Part shown: positions 19,696-32,197 of the stretch, one piece after another
Numbering within the stretch: the stretch's first letter is position 1
Layout of the letters: every line of letters starts with the position of its first letter
Assembly: GCF_932294415.1 (NCBI RefSeq)
Contig: NC_065539.1
Coordinates: 54,488,501 to 54,552,500, forward strand
DNA: 64,000 nucleotides
Origin: Quercus robur
Taxonomy: Eukaryota; Streptophyta; Magnoliopsida; Fagales; Fagaceae
Direction of reading: 5' to 3'
Notes under the pieces: generated by a model
What the model was told of the DNA's origin: nothing
The model's database searches: none
What the model saw: only the letters and a program-made list of their open reading frames with translations
Translations under genes and position numbers: made by a program

Positions 19696-22600
19696 TGTAG
19701 GGATAAGGGCTCAAAATCATATATTGGGCCTTGGGCTTGGTCCGAGGACGTTGAATGGTCCGAGAAGGGACAAATAGTTACTAGGAATTTCAATTTAAAG
19801 TCTCATGAGTAAGGAATAAATAGAAGGTGGTCTGAGGAAGAACTCTTCCTCAAATATGGTGAATGCAGCTTAAGTACGTATTCCAGCAATTAGAATGACC
19901 CTCCAAGAAGCTCTAATGATAGGGACGTGCCTCATGAACATACAAGAAAGAAGGAAACCCAAAAATATCTAAGGGAAAGCTGTTACCACCGTATTAAATG
20001 CACTGCAGCTACTTTTCTAGCCCATTTATGTGGAGAAAACCTCTAAACAGTACTACCTTGGCCATCACAACTCACAAAAAGTCAAAGAGGGTGTCAAATG
20101 GGATAGGTACTCAAGTAAGGACTCAAATGATCAACAAGTGTTGGATTAAGATGGTCTAAGGGGAGTTATATAATGTGAGAGACCCTCTGTCATGCCCCAA
20201 ACCCCAAAGGGTCCAAAGCATGAGAGAGACGTCTCAAGTACCTGTAAATTTTTCCTTTTTGACAATTCAATCCACATAATTCCTATCAAGTGCCAACAAC
20301 AAGAATTATCATAATAACCCCATAGAATATACTCTCAGAGTAAGTCAGAACTCTAAACATTAATTACAAGGACCATTGGCCACAAAAGAATAGAGGTCTG
20401 AATAAAACAATTACATAACAACAGCTTGTCCCATCAGTGGAAATACAGTTATAACCACTATAATATATAAAAAAATGAGTCAAGCGTAGTCTAAGATGTA
20501 CACCATCTAATATATTCATTACAAAAATTTAGCCTCCATCAGTAGTTAGTCTAACTACTATTAGCCACCAAAAAGCTGTCTTAAAAGATTGTTGCCTCCT
20601 CTGAAAAGTTTATAAAAATAATGGAGTGAGACAGAGCCCAATATGTAGCACATTAATGGGGGTGGGGGAAATGCAAGTTTCATCTCCAATAATAATAATA
20701 TTACAAGAATGATTACATAATGAAGCACAAAGTTTCTCAAAGTAAATACCTTGAAACTATATACTATAATTTGTGAGCATCAACAATATAATTTCTAAAA
20801 CCATAATATCTAACATAAGATAAATTATCACAAATCTACCACACTACCACATAAACCGGTCAGGGGATCCACCCATTCACAATTGGCATGATATTATCCT
20901 CTCTGGTATGTAGACTCTTGGCCCCATGGACAGCAGCCTTACCCATACCCTCAAGGTTTTTCTCTCTCCCCATGGGTAACAGAGAGAGCACGTCAAATAG
21001 GACCTCTCTTGCATGTGGTCTCTTGGCCCCATGGACAGTAGCCTCACCCACACACAATTAAGGAACCTCTTCCCCCCATGGACAGTAGGGAAGAACGAGT
21101 CATCTAAAGTGAAAGGGCACTGATTTAAATTTGATTCCATTGTCACAAAGACTACGAAAACCAAATCGGGTGATCACCGGGAAATCACACATGGCATAGG
21201 GCTAAAATCACATAAACTCATAAGTTACCTTACTTTGAAACACATAGTTCATATCCAAGTAGTTTCAGAAAACCTTAAATAATCTAACTTCTACAAAGTT
21301 TGTAAGGTTTTCAAACTTCATTCTTGTCAAAAGATTTTCTAACAATTTCTCAAATAATACAAGACAAGATAAGCATCTTTAAATTTTTCAATACACCATA
21401 AAATCAATGATTTTCTTATCAAAGATTAAATAAAAGATGCTCATTTTTCCATATCAACAATTCATGCATTTCCCCAAATGCAATACCAAATATGATGCAT
21501 TTTTCATTTATAGTAAGGGTCACAACACAATACTTTTAAGAAAGCATATATCCATATATATCATTTTCCAAAATGTGTTTGACTCAAAAACAACATTTAT
21601 AAGACATGGTTATTTTCCAAAAATATCCATTAAAAAGCTACTTATCTCGCAACCGCAAAATCCTAATTCTCCAAACTCCAAGGGGAGACTAGCTAGAACC
21701 TAAACAATGTCAAGCAAATCTATCACAATGAGCACAAAGCTTGAAATTGTATCTAACTACAAATTAGGAATTGCCAAGTTAGAACTCAATTAGGCAAGCC
21801 TAGTATTCAACCTCACATGTAATGTATTCTACTTCCAAAATTTCTCAAAACACTTTAATTTGCAAGGCATGGACTCCCATTTATACTCATAAATCTTTCA
21901 AGGTGTCATATCTAACATCAAAACCTCCACACTTTACAAGTGCTTCCCACAAGATTTTTTTTATAACATCATCAAGTGACCCATGACACCAAAATCATAA
22001 TTTTCTCCAAGACAACAATTTAAATCTTTAACTAGTTCCAAATAATCAATAAAAAAATTATATTCATCATCTATCACATGTTATAACTCAAAACTTCTAA
22101 ATTTTCACCATAACAAGCCTTAGATAGCCATCATTGTAAAAATTATGAACTCACTCATCAAATACATCCACCAAGACCAAAACCCATACATATAAACACA
22201 TGAATATCATTTCCAAAGCTCTTAAATCACATGAATAACATTATTAAAGCTTGGGTAAAATAACCTCAAACAAGAACATAATACCCATAAAAAAAAGATT
22301 TGAACTTTTACCTCAAATAAAATGATAAAGATGCTTTGGAGTTCCTAAGTATTTTTCTGGTGATCTTGCCGGAAAAATAATGGTGAGATGGTGTGGTTTG
22401 GAGTGGAGGCCGGCGGGTGAGTGTGTGCGTGTCTCAGTAAAATGAAAAGAGAGAAAATGAAAGAAAGAAAAGAGAGAGCCGGCCAAAAGAGAGAAGAGAT
22501 GTGGGTGAAATTGAGTGGATGAGAATGATGGGTAGTGGGGTTAGGTGGGGGCACACGTGGTCCACAAAAAAATGTTGACTTTACATTTTTTTTTTTTTTT

Positions 22601-22909
22601 AAAACTGACAGGATGTTACACCCTCCATGAGAAAGGGATCAGAAAATTCATCAGAGAAAGTACTGTAGTAATCTAAAGTGTATTTGTACCCAATTGTGAT
22701 CAACTTATAAAAAGGAGACCTCCACGAACTATAAGTCTATTGATATCAGGATCTCTTATTGGTGTTTGATTGTCATTTAATTCAGTATTAACCATTGTCC
22801 AACTCACCAAGGTTTAGTTTTTTGACCCACTTTCTACAAATTCATTGTACTGAGCTCACTGGGCCAAGACCCTACAACTTGGGCTTGGGCTGTGAAACGG
22901 GTCCTTACA
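19696..22909 (+). mobile_element. Solo LTR of the gypsy family, split by a nested insertion
   Basis: Begins TGTAGGGATAAGGGCTC and ends GGGTCCTTACA, matching the LTRs at 2633 and 12979 throughout (ATATTGGGCC, GGGACGTGC, GTTATATAATGTGAGAG, TTCATTGTACTGAGC). ATGTG flanks both sides (19691-19695, 22910-22914). Removing the insert and its duplication leaves about 776 bp, the expected LTR length. No internal domain remains, so it arose by LTR-LTR recombination. Confidence 0.9.
20188..22620. mobile_element. Nested 2.4-kb solo LTR
   Basis: Starts TGTCATGCCCCAAACCCC and ends CAGGATGTTACA. The target CCCTC is present on both sides (20183-20187 and 22621-22625), inside the older LTR. The TG...CA ends, 5-bp duplication and TGTCAYGCCCC start are typical of large gypsy LTRs of the Tekay/Del type. 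There is no coding content in 2433 bp, so a solo LTR is the best reading; a noncoding element of another LTR class is possible. Confidence 0.8.
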
Positions 22910-22914
22910 ATGTG

Positions 22915-23138
22915 TTTGGTTCCTACTTTTAAGAATAATTTTCAAAATACTGAAAACAAAAATAAAATGTTTGGGAAACCATTTCTATTTTTGATATTTT
23001 TAAAAAAAAGTTATAAAAAATAACATGTAGAATATGTAGATTACTTTATTTATTTATTTATTTTTTATATAATGATAAGAGATTAGAGCTTATGTATCTT
23101 TTTTTTATATAATAATGATTAGTTTCAAATTTAAAGTG

Positions 23139-23170
<32 letters not shown>

Positions 23171-23259
23171 GTGATAAAGATAAACTCCTTAATTTAAGAG
23201 ATAAAAGAATTTGGACAAATTTGTGAGATCCATTGTTTTCAATTTATTTGCAACTATAC
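22915..23259. other. AT-rich host repeat between solo LTRs
   Basis: Contains a long T run (about 23143-23170) and no open frame. It is probably the continuation of the repeat interrupted at 19696. Confidence 0.5.
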
Positions 23260-23831
23260 TATAAGGACCCGTTTCATAGCCCAAGCCCAAGATGTATGAT
23301 CCTGGCCCAATGAGCCTAGTACAATGAATTTATAGAAAGTGGGTCTCTTACATTATATAGCTCCTCGTGAACCATCTTGATCCTACACTTGTTGATCAAT
23401 TTGAACCTTCACTTGAGTATCTGTCCCATCAAACACCCTCTCTGGTTTTCTGTGAGTTGTGGTAGCCAAGGCAACATTGTTCAAGGGTCTCCTCAACATA
23501 AATGCAGCCAGGAAAGTAGCTGTAGTGCATTCAATGCGGTCATAGCAGCTTTCCCTAAGATATTTCTGAGGTCCCATCATCCTTGGACTTTCATGATACA
23601 CATTTTTATCACTGGAGCTTCTTGGAAGGTCATTGTGATTGTTGGAATACGTATTTGAGACATATTTATCATATCTGAGGAGATATTTCTCCTCGAACTA
23701 TCCTCCTATCCGTATTTCGCTCATTGAGTCTTGGGTTTGAACCATTCATTACCATTCACTTGTCCTCGGATTGCTCACGTTCTTGATCAAGGCCCAAGGC
23801 CCAATACATGATTTGGGCCCTTAACCCTACA
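23260..23831 (-). mobile_element. Solo LTR of the gypsy family, reverse orientation
   Basis: The complement of the family LTR, from TATAAGGACCCGTTTC to TTAACCCTACA. It is flanked by TATAC at 23255-23259 and 23832-23836. At 572 bp it is shorter than its relatives because the GAGA-rich and TTGATTTATATGAAG segment is missing. Confidence 0.88.
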
Positions 23832-24019
23832 TATACCATTAAAAACATTTTCTGCATCTGGAAAATATCCTTTTACCTGCTTTCAAAATCTTGTATTGAA
23901 CTAGAAAAATAGGATACAATTTTCTAAAAGTTTTTTTTAGAGAATATCAACCAAACAATAAATTCAAATGTGGGACCCATTATTTTATGAATTGCAAAAC
24001 AAAAAACTATATTTAAATA

Positions 24020-24675
24020 TGTAGGGTCACGTTTTTCAGGCCAGGCCCAAGATGCTTGGGACCTTAGACCGGTGAGCTCGGTACAATGAATTTGTAGAGA
24101 GTGGGCCAAAGAGCTAGGCTTTAGTGTATGGACAACGGTAATCACGGTGTTCTTCATGGATCGAGTTTACCAGAGGGGATTGCTCCTCGGCACGATCTGG
24201 GGAGCTTTTTTTGGTGCCTCTGGTGTGATGGGGGATCTTCGCCCCGCCCTTTTATCTCCTTCCCCTCCCTTTTTATAGTAGTTTTTCTTCTTCTGAATAG
24301 GGTTCCTTGAGTAGGCACTTGTCCTATTAGCCTTTCCCTCCAATTGTTGGAAGTGGTTGTAAAGGCAGAAAAGCATGGCTATGTCAGACACAAGGCACTA
24401 AATGCAGTCATGGCAGCTTTTCCCTCTGACATTTCCATTTTCTCCGCTGTCCCTTTTTGCTTTAGTACTTTTTTTGTTCCGTGGAATGATTTAGAGTGTC
24501 ACTACCAGTGGCAGGTTGTCTCCTTTATCCTCGGCTACATCCATGCCGAGGAGGATTCTCCACATCGCCGAGGAGGGGTTTTTCCTCCCCATGGCCAAGG
24601 AAGGGTTTTCCTTGGGGTGGGCCCTTGGCCCAACGTAGACATTGACATGGGCCTACTGGTCTTTTACCCCCCACA
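24020..24675 (-). mobile_element. Solo LTR of a related subfamily, reverse orientation
   Basis: Starts TGTAGGGTCACG and ends CCCCCCACA, flanked by AAATA on both sides (24015-24019, 24676-24680). Read on the minus strand its last part (TTCATTGTACCGAGCTCACC, GGGCCTGGCC) parallels the main family, while the rest is different and GC-richer with repeated CCGAGGAGG motifs. Confidence 0.82.
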
Positions 24676-24863
24676 AAATATTTTTACTAAATAGGCCCTT
24701 AATGATTGGATAAGATAAACTACGATCAACTATCACTTAAAAAATCCAAAGTAGTTCTAATTATCATTAAGCAGTTATAATGTTCTCCCTCCATCCCCGT
24801 CCTCCAAAGCAACAACTATTTTTGTATGTAGTCTCTATAATAAACGTTGTTTTATGTTTTCAA

Positions 24864-24939
24864 GATAAAAGTTTGCAATCTACAAATAATGAGGCCACCA
24901 TTTTGAAGTCCCTTCATATTGACAACCCGGCTGCTAAAA
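24864..24939 (+). pseudogene. CCT2: CCT2 (TCP-1 beta) chaperonin exon fragment
   Basis: Encodes DKSLQSTNNEATILKSLHI followed by DNPAAK. This matches the start of the group II chaperonin beta subunit, where DKILQST is followed by a glycine/arginine-rich loop, then VTNDGATILKSLHIDNPAAK. Here about ten residues between QST and the NDGATIL block are missing and the next conserved residues are lost; a stop follows at 24969. Only this short piece is present. The intact protein is one of eight subunits of the cytosolic actin and tubulin folding ring. Confidence 0.75.
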
Positions 24940-27196
24940 TTTATTACGGAGGCTACATCCTAACAGAGTAACATCATCTCTAGAGGTAATAATTTCATGT
25001 TGTATGGATCTAAATATATGTTAGAGGTAATAACTTTATGTTGTCTGGATCTAAATATATGTTAGAATGTATCGTGGGAGTTGGATTTGGAAAGTGCCTC
25101 CTAAGTTTAGTAAGCCTAGAGTCACATATTTAATTTTAAGTGCATTCTGTGAAAGAGATCCAACATTTAAATCACTGCTTGAAAAGATAGTCCCTAATAG
25201 CATATAGAACTAAATTTTCATGGGGCTTTGAGGTTGATAATGAGTTTCATTTCACTCGTAAACATTACAATTGTTATATTATTCTTGTATATTAATCCCC
25301 CTTTATAAATATCTCTATATTGTTTAAATTTGCTTGGTTGTGTCAGACATAGCGCTCCCAGTCATAAGTTGCTTTATGAGTTTTAGTACCTATTTGGATA
25401 CTGCGTCTGCGTTCCACGTCTAGCATTTCACTTTTTTTTTAGAAGAGTGTTAACTGAGTTCCAGTGAGTCTCGTGCACTATTCATGGGACCCACAAATCT
25501 CTTTTTTCAAAAAAACTTTCATTAAAAATGGATTCCAAGGCACTATTCATACATTTAAAAATTATTTTGTTACTGTTTTTTCAATTTTCAGTAAAATAAG
25601 CGATATCCAAACGGACCCTTAGTTTAATTTCAGTGATTAGTTAAGTGCAAGTAAAACTAGCAAGTGCAAGGGGTTTGGTTTGGGCTGCATTGTATTCATC
25701 CAATGTGGTCCAACTTAAACAGCAACTTCGTCCAATGTGTCCTTACTCCTTATACAAAAAGTCTTTGGATTGCTAGAGAATTTGCTTTGAGTATACTGAC
25801 AAGAAAGAGGAAAGGTGTAGCCATGGTTGATAGGGGTTTCAGATGGTTCAATGACACATTTTTGGAGGTATTTGTGGTTTCATCTTTGAAGGATTTAATG
25901 AAGTTAGTTACAAATCCAAAAGAGTTGATGGAGATAGAAATTTTTGGAGAATATTACAATGATTTAATTGTATTCGATTGATAACTGCAAAGATTCATTG
26001 TTGTTAGCAACAGGCTTATTTTGCGAAACCGATTAGGAGTGACCATTTTGTAGAAACAAAAACTCAATTTTTCCAAAACTAGGTTGTTTTTCAATATCAT
26101 CCAAAAAGTTATACGGTTTAGATATTGTATCAAAATAAATTGTTGAGTCAGATTTTGGATGCTTTTGACAATTTTTGAATGATTTATTTGGTTTCCTTCA
26201 ATAAAATAAATCTGCACTGAACATGGAGTTTATCAACCAATCAAGTAATAATTTTCCAATTACATTGGTACATTCTAGTTTCTTTTTCATCATGCAGTTT
26301 TCTGTCTTGATGAAAGTACAATATTAATGCATACAAGTTATTGAGGCTAATCTATAGTTTATATTGAAAGATAATCTATAATTTATATGTTTCTCTATGG
26401 GATTTTTTTTTTTTTTTTTTTTTTCATTTTTTGGAGCTAGCCTCATGACACTTCTAGCTGTATAAGTAGTTTACAAATGTGTGGTATTAATGGACAAATA
26501 TATAAACCTCAAATTGATATGAAAGAAAAATTATGATACTAAACCCCTAAAAAAAAAAAAGTCTCATCACATGCACGAAGTGTGTGTGATGATAAAAATT
26601 AGAAGAATCTACATCGATTCATCAACTTTTTCATAATTGCTTTTGTAAAATTTTTTACTTTATGAAACTTTATGAGATTTGCTCAGAGGGGTTTTTTTTT
26701 TTTCCTTGATGGGAAATTTTGAATAATAGCATTATCTTTCAATTATCAAAACATTGATCACTGCATTAACAAAATTGTCAAAAAAATGATGATAATTGTG
26801 AAGTATTAGTCTCCGAGCATACGCTTATAGAGGCTTTTCTATTTTTTTTTGTAAATATTAATAATTTGAATTCATTATAATTTGGAATTACTACATTTTT
26901 CAATTACAAAATATCTAGGGGTGTTATGCATTTGTAGATGAAATATTTTTTTTTTATCACACTCTTAAGTATTTTGTGATTAGAAATAATAGTAATCCTA
27001 AATTATAATAAATTTAAATTATTAACTAAAAAAAAGAGAAAAGAAGAAGCTAGTTTATTTATTTTCTGCTAGTGCTACGTGACTGGCATTAAAATTAAAA
27101 AAAGATATCTAAAACGAAAGAAACCGGTACCCATAGCCCATAGGCACTTAACATTGACAGAGTCAGAGAGTAGCACGGCGAGAAAGAGAGGGAGAG
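24940..27196. other. Intergenic DNA upstream of LFR
   Basis: AT-rich. It includes a two-copy duplication of about 42 bp at 24983-25066 (TAATAACTTTATGTTGT... ATATATGTTAGA), a MITE at 25385-25621 and several T runs. An open frame at 25664-25981 has no recognisable family. The last 120 bp (AGTCAGAGAGTAGC, AGAAAGAGAGGGAGAG) probably contain the LFR leader; I see no clear TATA box. Confidence 0.5.
25385..25621. mobile_element. MITE of the TTTGGAT-end family, copy 1
   Basis: Starts GTACCTATTTGGATACTGCG and ends ATATCCAAACGGACCC, imperfect inverted ends. The interior TGCACTATTCATGGGACCCAC, TTTCATTAAAAATGG and TTTAAAAATTATTTTGTTAC is shared with 60665-60951. No coding content. Class is probably hAT-like but no target duplication is clean. 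Confidence 0.55.
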
Positions 27197-30100
27197 ATGC
27201 AGAAGAGATCAGAGCAGGGCAAGTCTGGTGGCGGAGCCTCCGCTCCCACGCCCAAAAGAGGGCGCCCATTCGGCAGTAGCAACAGCAGCGCCGCAGCCGC
27301 CGCTGCAGCTGCAGCAGCCGCAGCCGCAGCTGCCGACACGGCGGCTCCGTCAAACCTCCTCGGCCCATCTCTCCACGTCCACAGCTCCTTCGCCGGTCAG
27401 TCTTTTTTTCTTTTCTTCCTTCAAAACCCTAGCTAGCTAGCTAGCTCGCTCTTCGCTTAAATTTCACTGATTTACTTTTTGTATACCCTAATACATGAAT
27501 TATGCTTCAACAAAAATCTTACTTTTTTTAGAACTGAAAAATTATTTACAACTCAATGTGCTTGCGAATGCAATCAATGCATTCTGTTTTAGATTCAAAT
27601 GTGCTATTCGCTGATGCTCCTCTGTTTATACTCTACAACTTGTAAAATTTACTGTTTCTTAAATGCTATACACTACGAGTGTAGGAGGGTAGGATTAGAT
27701 GAATGCCAATGCATTCTGTTTTAGGTTGTAGATTTAGTGGCTGATTTGAAGTGGGAATCTCACAGGAACGCGTTGGTGAAAGAGATGTGGATTCTCAAGA
27801 ATTTGCTTGGAACATTAGGTGTCATAATGATCTCAGAAAGCAAAAAGAGGTTAGGATGGTGAGTTTATGGGAGAATGCTGTTAGGATAAAACAGGTGCTA
27901 GCTTTCAGTTTGGGTTTTATTTCTAACCATGACCACCAAGCTAGAGGTAGAGTTTGGGTATGCTAGAATGTGGAAATCATGCGGATTTCTTTAAGGGAAA
28001 TGTTAATGGTTGCCCTAAGGGCATTAGTATAGGAAGAATTTTTAGGAACTTTTTATGAGAAAAAAAAAAAGTTAATTGATTTTTTTAACAGCTTTTTATA
28101 TTTCTCATAAAAGTGATATTAAATCTTTCCTAAAATTGCAAATGCCCTAAGGGCATTTGTTAACTGGACCCTTTCTTTAATATTGAAATCTAATCTAGCT
28201 TTTCACTGTCGGATCTAGGATAAAAATATTAAGAAAGAGGTTTTATTTATGAATTCTTTTATGGTTGCAATACAAGTACTTAAAGAATGCAACTTTAGGA
28301 GTTTTTGTTATTGATCTAGTCTCAAGTTCGGGACAAAGCAATGATTATAATTGGGGATTTCAATGTTACTGAATATGTTATTGAAAAACATGGTGATCAA
28401 GACTATGTTGTGAGGTAAAAGAAAGGGCTTCATTTGGGGTGTTAAGGAAGAAGAGAAAGGGCCTCATTGCCGCATGCTTCTCTGAGAGGACTGTATTGTC
28501 TAGATTATTAGGGATGTTGTAAGGTTTAGAATTAGTGGTATATGTACTCAAAAACTCCCTGCAGAACAGGGTGTTATGTGTTTTTCCAGGGATGTGAACG
28601 GACTGTTGTGGATTTGAAGCTTTTGTGGATGCTGGCCACATAAACATATCCTTTTTCTAATTTATTGAATTTACGGATCATTCTACTTTTTGACATTAGT
28701 GTTGTCGATCATCTAGTATACCCCTTATGTACTTGATGCATTTTTATATATCTAATAAAACATAGTACTTATAAATAAATAAAAAAGAACAGTGTTATGT
28801 GCTATGTAGAGGATTCATGAATGTATTCTTAGCTAAGCCTGTGTTGAGTTATTCTTGTTTTTGCAGGCATCTGCTGCGTATTGGCTGTTTGTTTTTTAAT
28901 ATATTAGCTACTTATATATCCAAAAATAAAAAATAAAAGTCCATTCTGTGACATCATTTATAACAAGTTCCATCTAAGCTTTTTCTGCCATTCCATTCAT
29001 GCTTCCACGAACTGTTTGCAATCTTTTCCTGAGATGTTAGAGTAGTGTTGTGTTCTTCATCTGTTACTGATACATTCCCCTTATTTTTTGCAAAAAATTC
29101 TGTTTTGCTTCTTAAACTAGTTGGGAATTTGGGATTGATATTTCTGATGTGGTCTGCTACATCTCTTCATTTTATTCACTCCACTTATGCACTACTGGCC
29201 CTCCAAGATGTTTGGGAAAATATGTTGTCAATATTCTCTATCCTAGATTGTTTGACTGTTAAACTCTTTCTAGATCAAAACAATAAGAGGATAGTTCTAG
29301 CTATTCAAAGTGGACTAAAGAGTGAGCTGACCTGGGCATTAAATACTCTCACATTGCTCTCTTTCAAAGAAAAGGAAGACATGCGCAAAGATGCAACCCC
29401 TCTTGCAAAAATACCTGGGTTGCTGGATGCTCTTCTCCAAGTGGTATGCGTTTTTATTCATCTATCCTGTTTTAAATTTTGTCACTATGGTATAATTACT
29501 CACTGCATTCAAGATTGAGACAGATTGATGACTGGCGTGATATAGCACTTTCGAAAGAACCCATAAGGACACCGAGGGTCAGAACACTAGGGGCAAATTC
29601 TCTTGTAACAGGATTTGGGAATGAGTATGAGGTGTTAGGCTCAAATGGCACTCTCCTGTATCCTGGGTAGGCTCAACATATATAATTTATTCCTGTTATC
29701 CAAATGTTGAGCATTAAATTCACTTTGACTAATTGGGACCTAATTATGGGGTAGTATTCATATGGCAGCCTGGGATCTGGTTCTTCTGTTACAGAAGCAG
29801 TAGTGCAGAAAAATATGTCCAAATCTCGTTCTTCGGATTGGTGGTTTGATGAAGATGGTTTATTTAATCTAGATGAAGAAGGGCGAGCAGAAAAACAGCA
29901 GTGTGCTGTTGCTGCTTCAAATATAATCCGGAACTTCTCTTTCATGCCAGACAATGAAGTCATTATGGCCCAGCATCGGCATTGTTTGGAAACAGTGTTC
30001 CAGTGCATAGAAGATCATGTCAAAGGTGAGGCATTTTGTTGTAGAAAGCTTAAAGATTTCTTTTATGTCATCAGTTATGAGTACATATTATCTCATCTAA

Positions 30101-30896
30101 GATGAGAAGTATAATTGATTTTAAAATTATACTTAAAAGTATAAGTGTATAATATCATGATATTGCTTTTAAGTATTCTAGATATTTCCTGGAATGTTTT
30201 GGTAAAAAAAAAAAAAAACTCTCTTAATGTTTCTGCCTTCTTGTTTTGTTGTATACTGCCTCTAAAAGTCCCCATTTGTAAACAGAGGATGAGGAACTTG
30301 TCACAAATGCTCTTGAGACAATTGTAAATTTGGCTCCATTTCTTGATCTTCGAATATTTAGCTCATCAAAGCCATCTTACATCAAAATAACGTAAGAAAT
30401 CTGATCTGTTTTTTTTTCCTTTAGTTACTGATACTGATTTTCTAACTTCAGGATGATAATTTCATCTATAATTTCCACTAAACAGAGAGAAACGTGCAGT
30501 TCAAGCCATAATGGGGATGCTAGGATCTGCAGTCAAATCATGGCACTGTGCGGCTGCTGAATTACTTGGGCGTTTGATAATAAATCCTGATAATGAGCCT
30601 TTCCTTCTTCCCTTTGTTTCACAGGTTAATTTTGTTCCACATATAAGTAGATTGAACATATATCATTTATGCACTAAGACTATGAGGGCTGAATGAACAC
30701 TGCAGATACACAAGCGTTTAATTGATCTTTTGAGCTTGCCAGCATTTGATGCACAAGCGGCTGCTGTTGGTGCACTCTATAACCTTGCTGAAGTTAATAT
30801 GGACTGCCGATTGAAGCTTGCCAATGAGCGATGGTGACTTTCTTTATATTCTTTCAAATTTCAGTCTTCATAGTTCAAGATTAGTGGCTTCTTCTT

Positions 30897-30936
<40 letters not shown>

Positions 30937-31256
30937 CAAAACAAAATTTTTGTTGCCAAAATTCCGTATTAATTTATATTTACAATTTAACAAAATTCAG
31001 GGCAATTGACCGACTGCTGAAAGTGATCAAGGTACCGCATCCTGTTCCAGAAATTTGCAGGAAAGCTGCAATGATACTTGAGAGCCTCGTCTCTGAGCCA
31101 CAGAACAGGGCATTGCTGCTAGCTTACGAGAATGCCTTTGCAGAGATACTCTTCTCAGATGGCAGATATTCTGATACGTTTGCAAGGATATTGTATGAAC
31201 TGACATCTAGACCAAGCAACAAAGTGGCAGCTGCTCGTGGTGTATGGGGCATGTAA
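27197..31256 (+). CDS. LFR: LFR, armadillo-type SWI/SNF-associated nuclear protein
   Basis: Eight exons: 27197-27395, 29274-29443, 29524-29666, 29769-30025, 30286-30391, 30486-30624, 30706-30833, 31001-31256. All junctions are GT-AG and phases agree, giving 1398 bases and 465 codons, close to Arabidopsis LEAF AND FLOWER RELATED. Exon 1 gives MQKRSEQGKSGGG, an AT-hook-like KRGRPFGS and a run of 15 Ala. Exons 2-8 hold the armadillo-like body: ALNTLTLLSFKEKEDM, KIPGLLDALLQVIDDW, WWFDEDGLFNLDEEGRA, AVAASNIIRNFSFMPDNE, CAAAELLGRLIINPDNEP, AAAVGALYNLAEVNMDC, ending ARGVWGM. In Arabidopsis LFR is nuclear, acts with SWI/SNF chromatin remodelling complexes and is needed for leaf and flower development. 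No stop or frameshift is seen, so the gene is probably functional. Intron 1 (1.9 kb) carries transposon pieces; intron 7 has a T run of about 38. Confidence 0.95.
28002..28164. mobile_element. Small MITE in LFR intron 1
   Basis: A 163-bp element with near-perfect inverted ends of about 24 bp: GTTAATGGTTGCCCTAAGGG at the left and CCCTAAGGGCATTTGTTAAC at the right. The ends themselves contain the palindrome CCCTAAGGG. The centre is A/T only. Confidence 0.65.
28715..28786 (+). repeat. LINE 3'-end-like fragment in LFR intron 1
   Basis: CCCCTTATGTACTTGATGC followed by TCTAATAAAACATAGTACTT and an A-rich tail resembles the 3' ends of plant L1 elements. A GDFN endonuclease-like peptide (IIIGDFNVTE) lies upstream at about 28340-28370. 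Both are short, so the call is tentative. Confidence 0.35.
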
Positions 31257-32197
31257 CTGGAAAACCTGACATCATATGGTGATTTGGCCCTAACTTCCAA
31301 GGATATTGGATTTGTATTTAGCTATCCATTTGTGGAATTCTAGTGGTTTATATCCCAACTCGAGTATTAAGAAGATTTTTTTTTGGATCAAACTTCAATA
31401 TCTTATTTGTTGAATTTAGTTAGGATAAAGTTTGGCTATAAATTTGGTTGTAGCTAACGGCTATAACTCCACTGAATATATTTTTATTAAATGTGAATTT
31501 TGACAAATTCACTATTGAATTACATTTTCTTATTATATCATTCATGTTTGCAAAATTTTTAGAAGATCAAAAATCATTAGTTGCGTTATTAATCAAACAT
31601 TTGAATTTCAAGTTTTTGTAGTCTAAAATTATGTATAAAAAATAAGTCTATAAATTGAAGAGTAAATAACATCTAGTTGACACCAAATTTGACATGTGTA
31701 TTAAGAACACAAAGAACATGTAAATTTATGGTTAGATTTCAAAATATGTAGTTATAGTAAATATTTTTAAATTTAAGTTGTAGCTAATGGTTACAATCAA
31801 GTTTGTAACAGTTAAACTTAGTTATGTTTAAATCTAATCTTTTTCAGCATCAGAAACTACCTGCTATGCATCTGTAGTTTGTTTTTCGTTTTAATTTTGA
31901 TGTAAATGTGAGATGGATATCATTTATTTAAAGTGCTTCCTTGGTTTCTGCTGTTATTGGTCTCTTTTTGGATTGCAGTTTTGTAGATTCTTGAAGATAA
32001 AAATGTCGTTGAATCACTTTATGATTTTTTTTTCTATGGTTTTAAGTTATTGGGTCTACAATACTTGGTAACCGAAAACAGAAAATATCAAATCACAAGT
32101 CCTAAACCCCAACACACAATTAGTTGGATTCAATACTAAAATGAGTATGACAAAATACCTACTCATAAAAAACGAGTACACACATATATCCAGGCTT
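31257..32197. other. LFR 3' flank and dispersed repeat copy 1
   Basis: The LFR 3' UTR is expected in the first 150-200 bp. From 31427 to about 31828 lies a 400-bp repeat (AAAGTTTGGCTATAAATTTGG ... CAAGTTTGTAACAGTTAAAC) with imperfect inverted ends, also found at 42757-43085 and 53930-54325. No coding content. Confidence 0.55.

Noticed and set aside
25664..25981. 105-codon ORF (MQGVWFGLHCIHPMW...)
   Set aside because: No family recognised, no splice or promoter context, surrounded by repeats. The C-terminal half looks somewhat protein-like but I cannot support a gene.
28340..28380. GDFN endonuclease-like motif in LFR intron 1
   Set aside because: Only about ten residues; could be a LINE relic but too short to call apart from the weak 3'-end match downstream.
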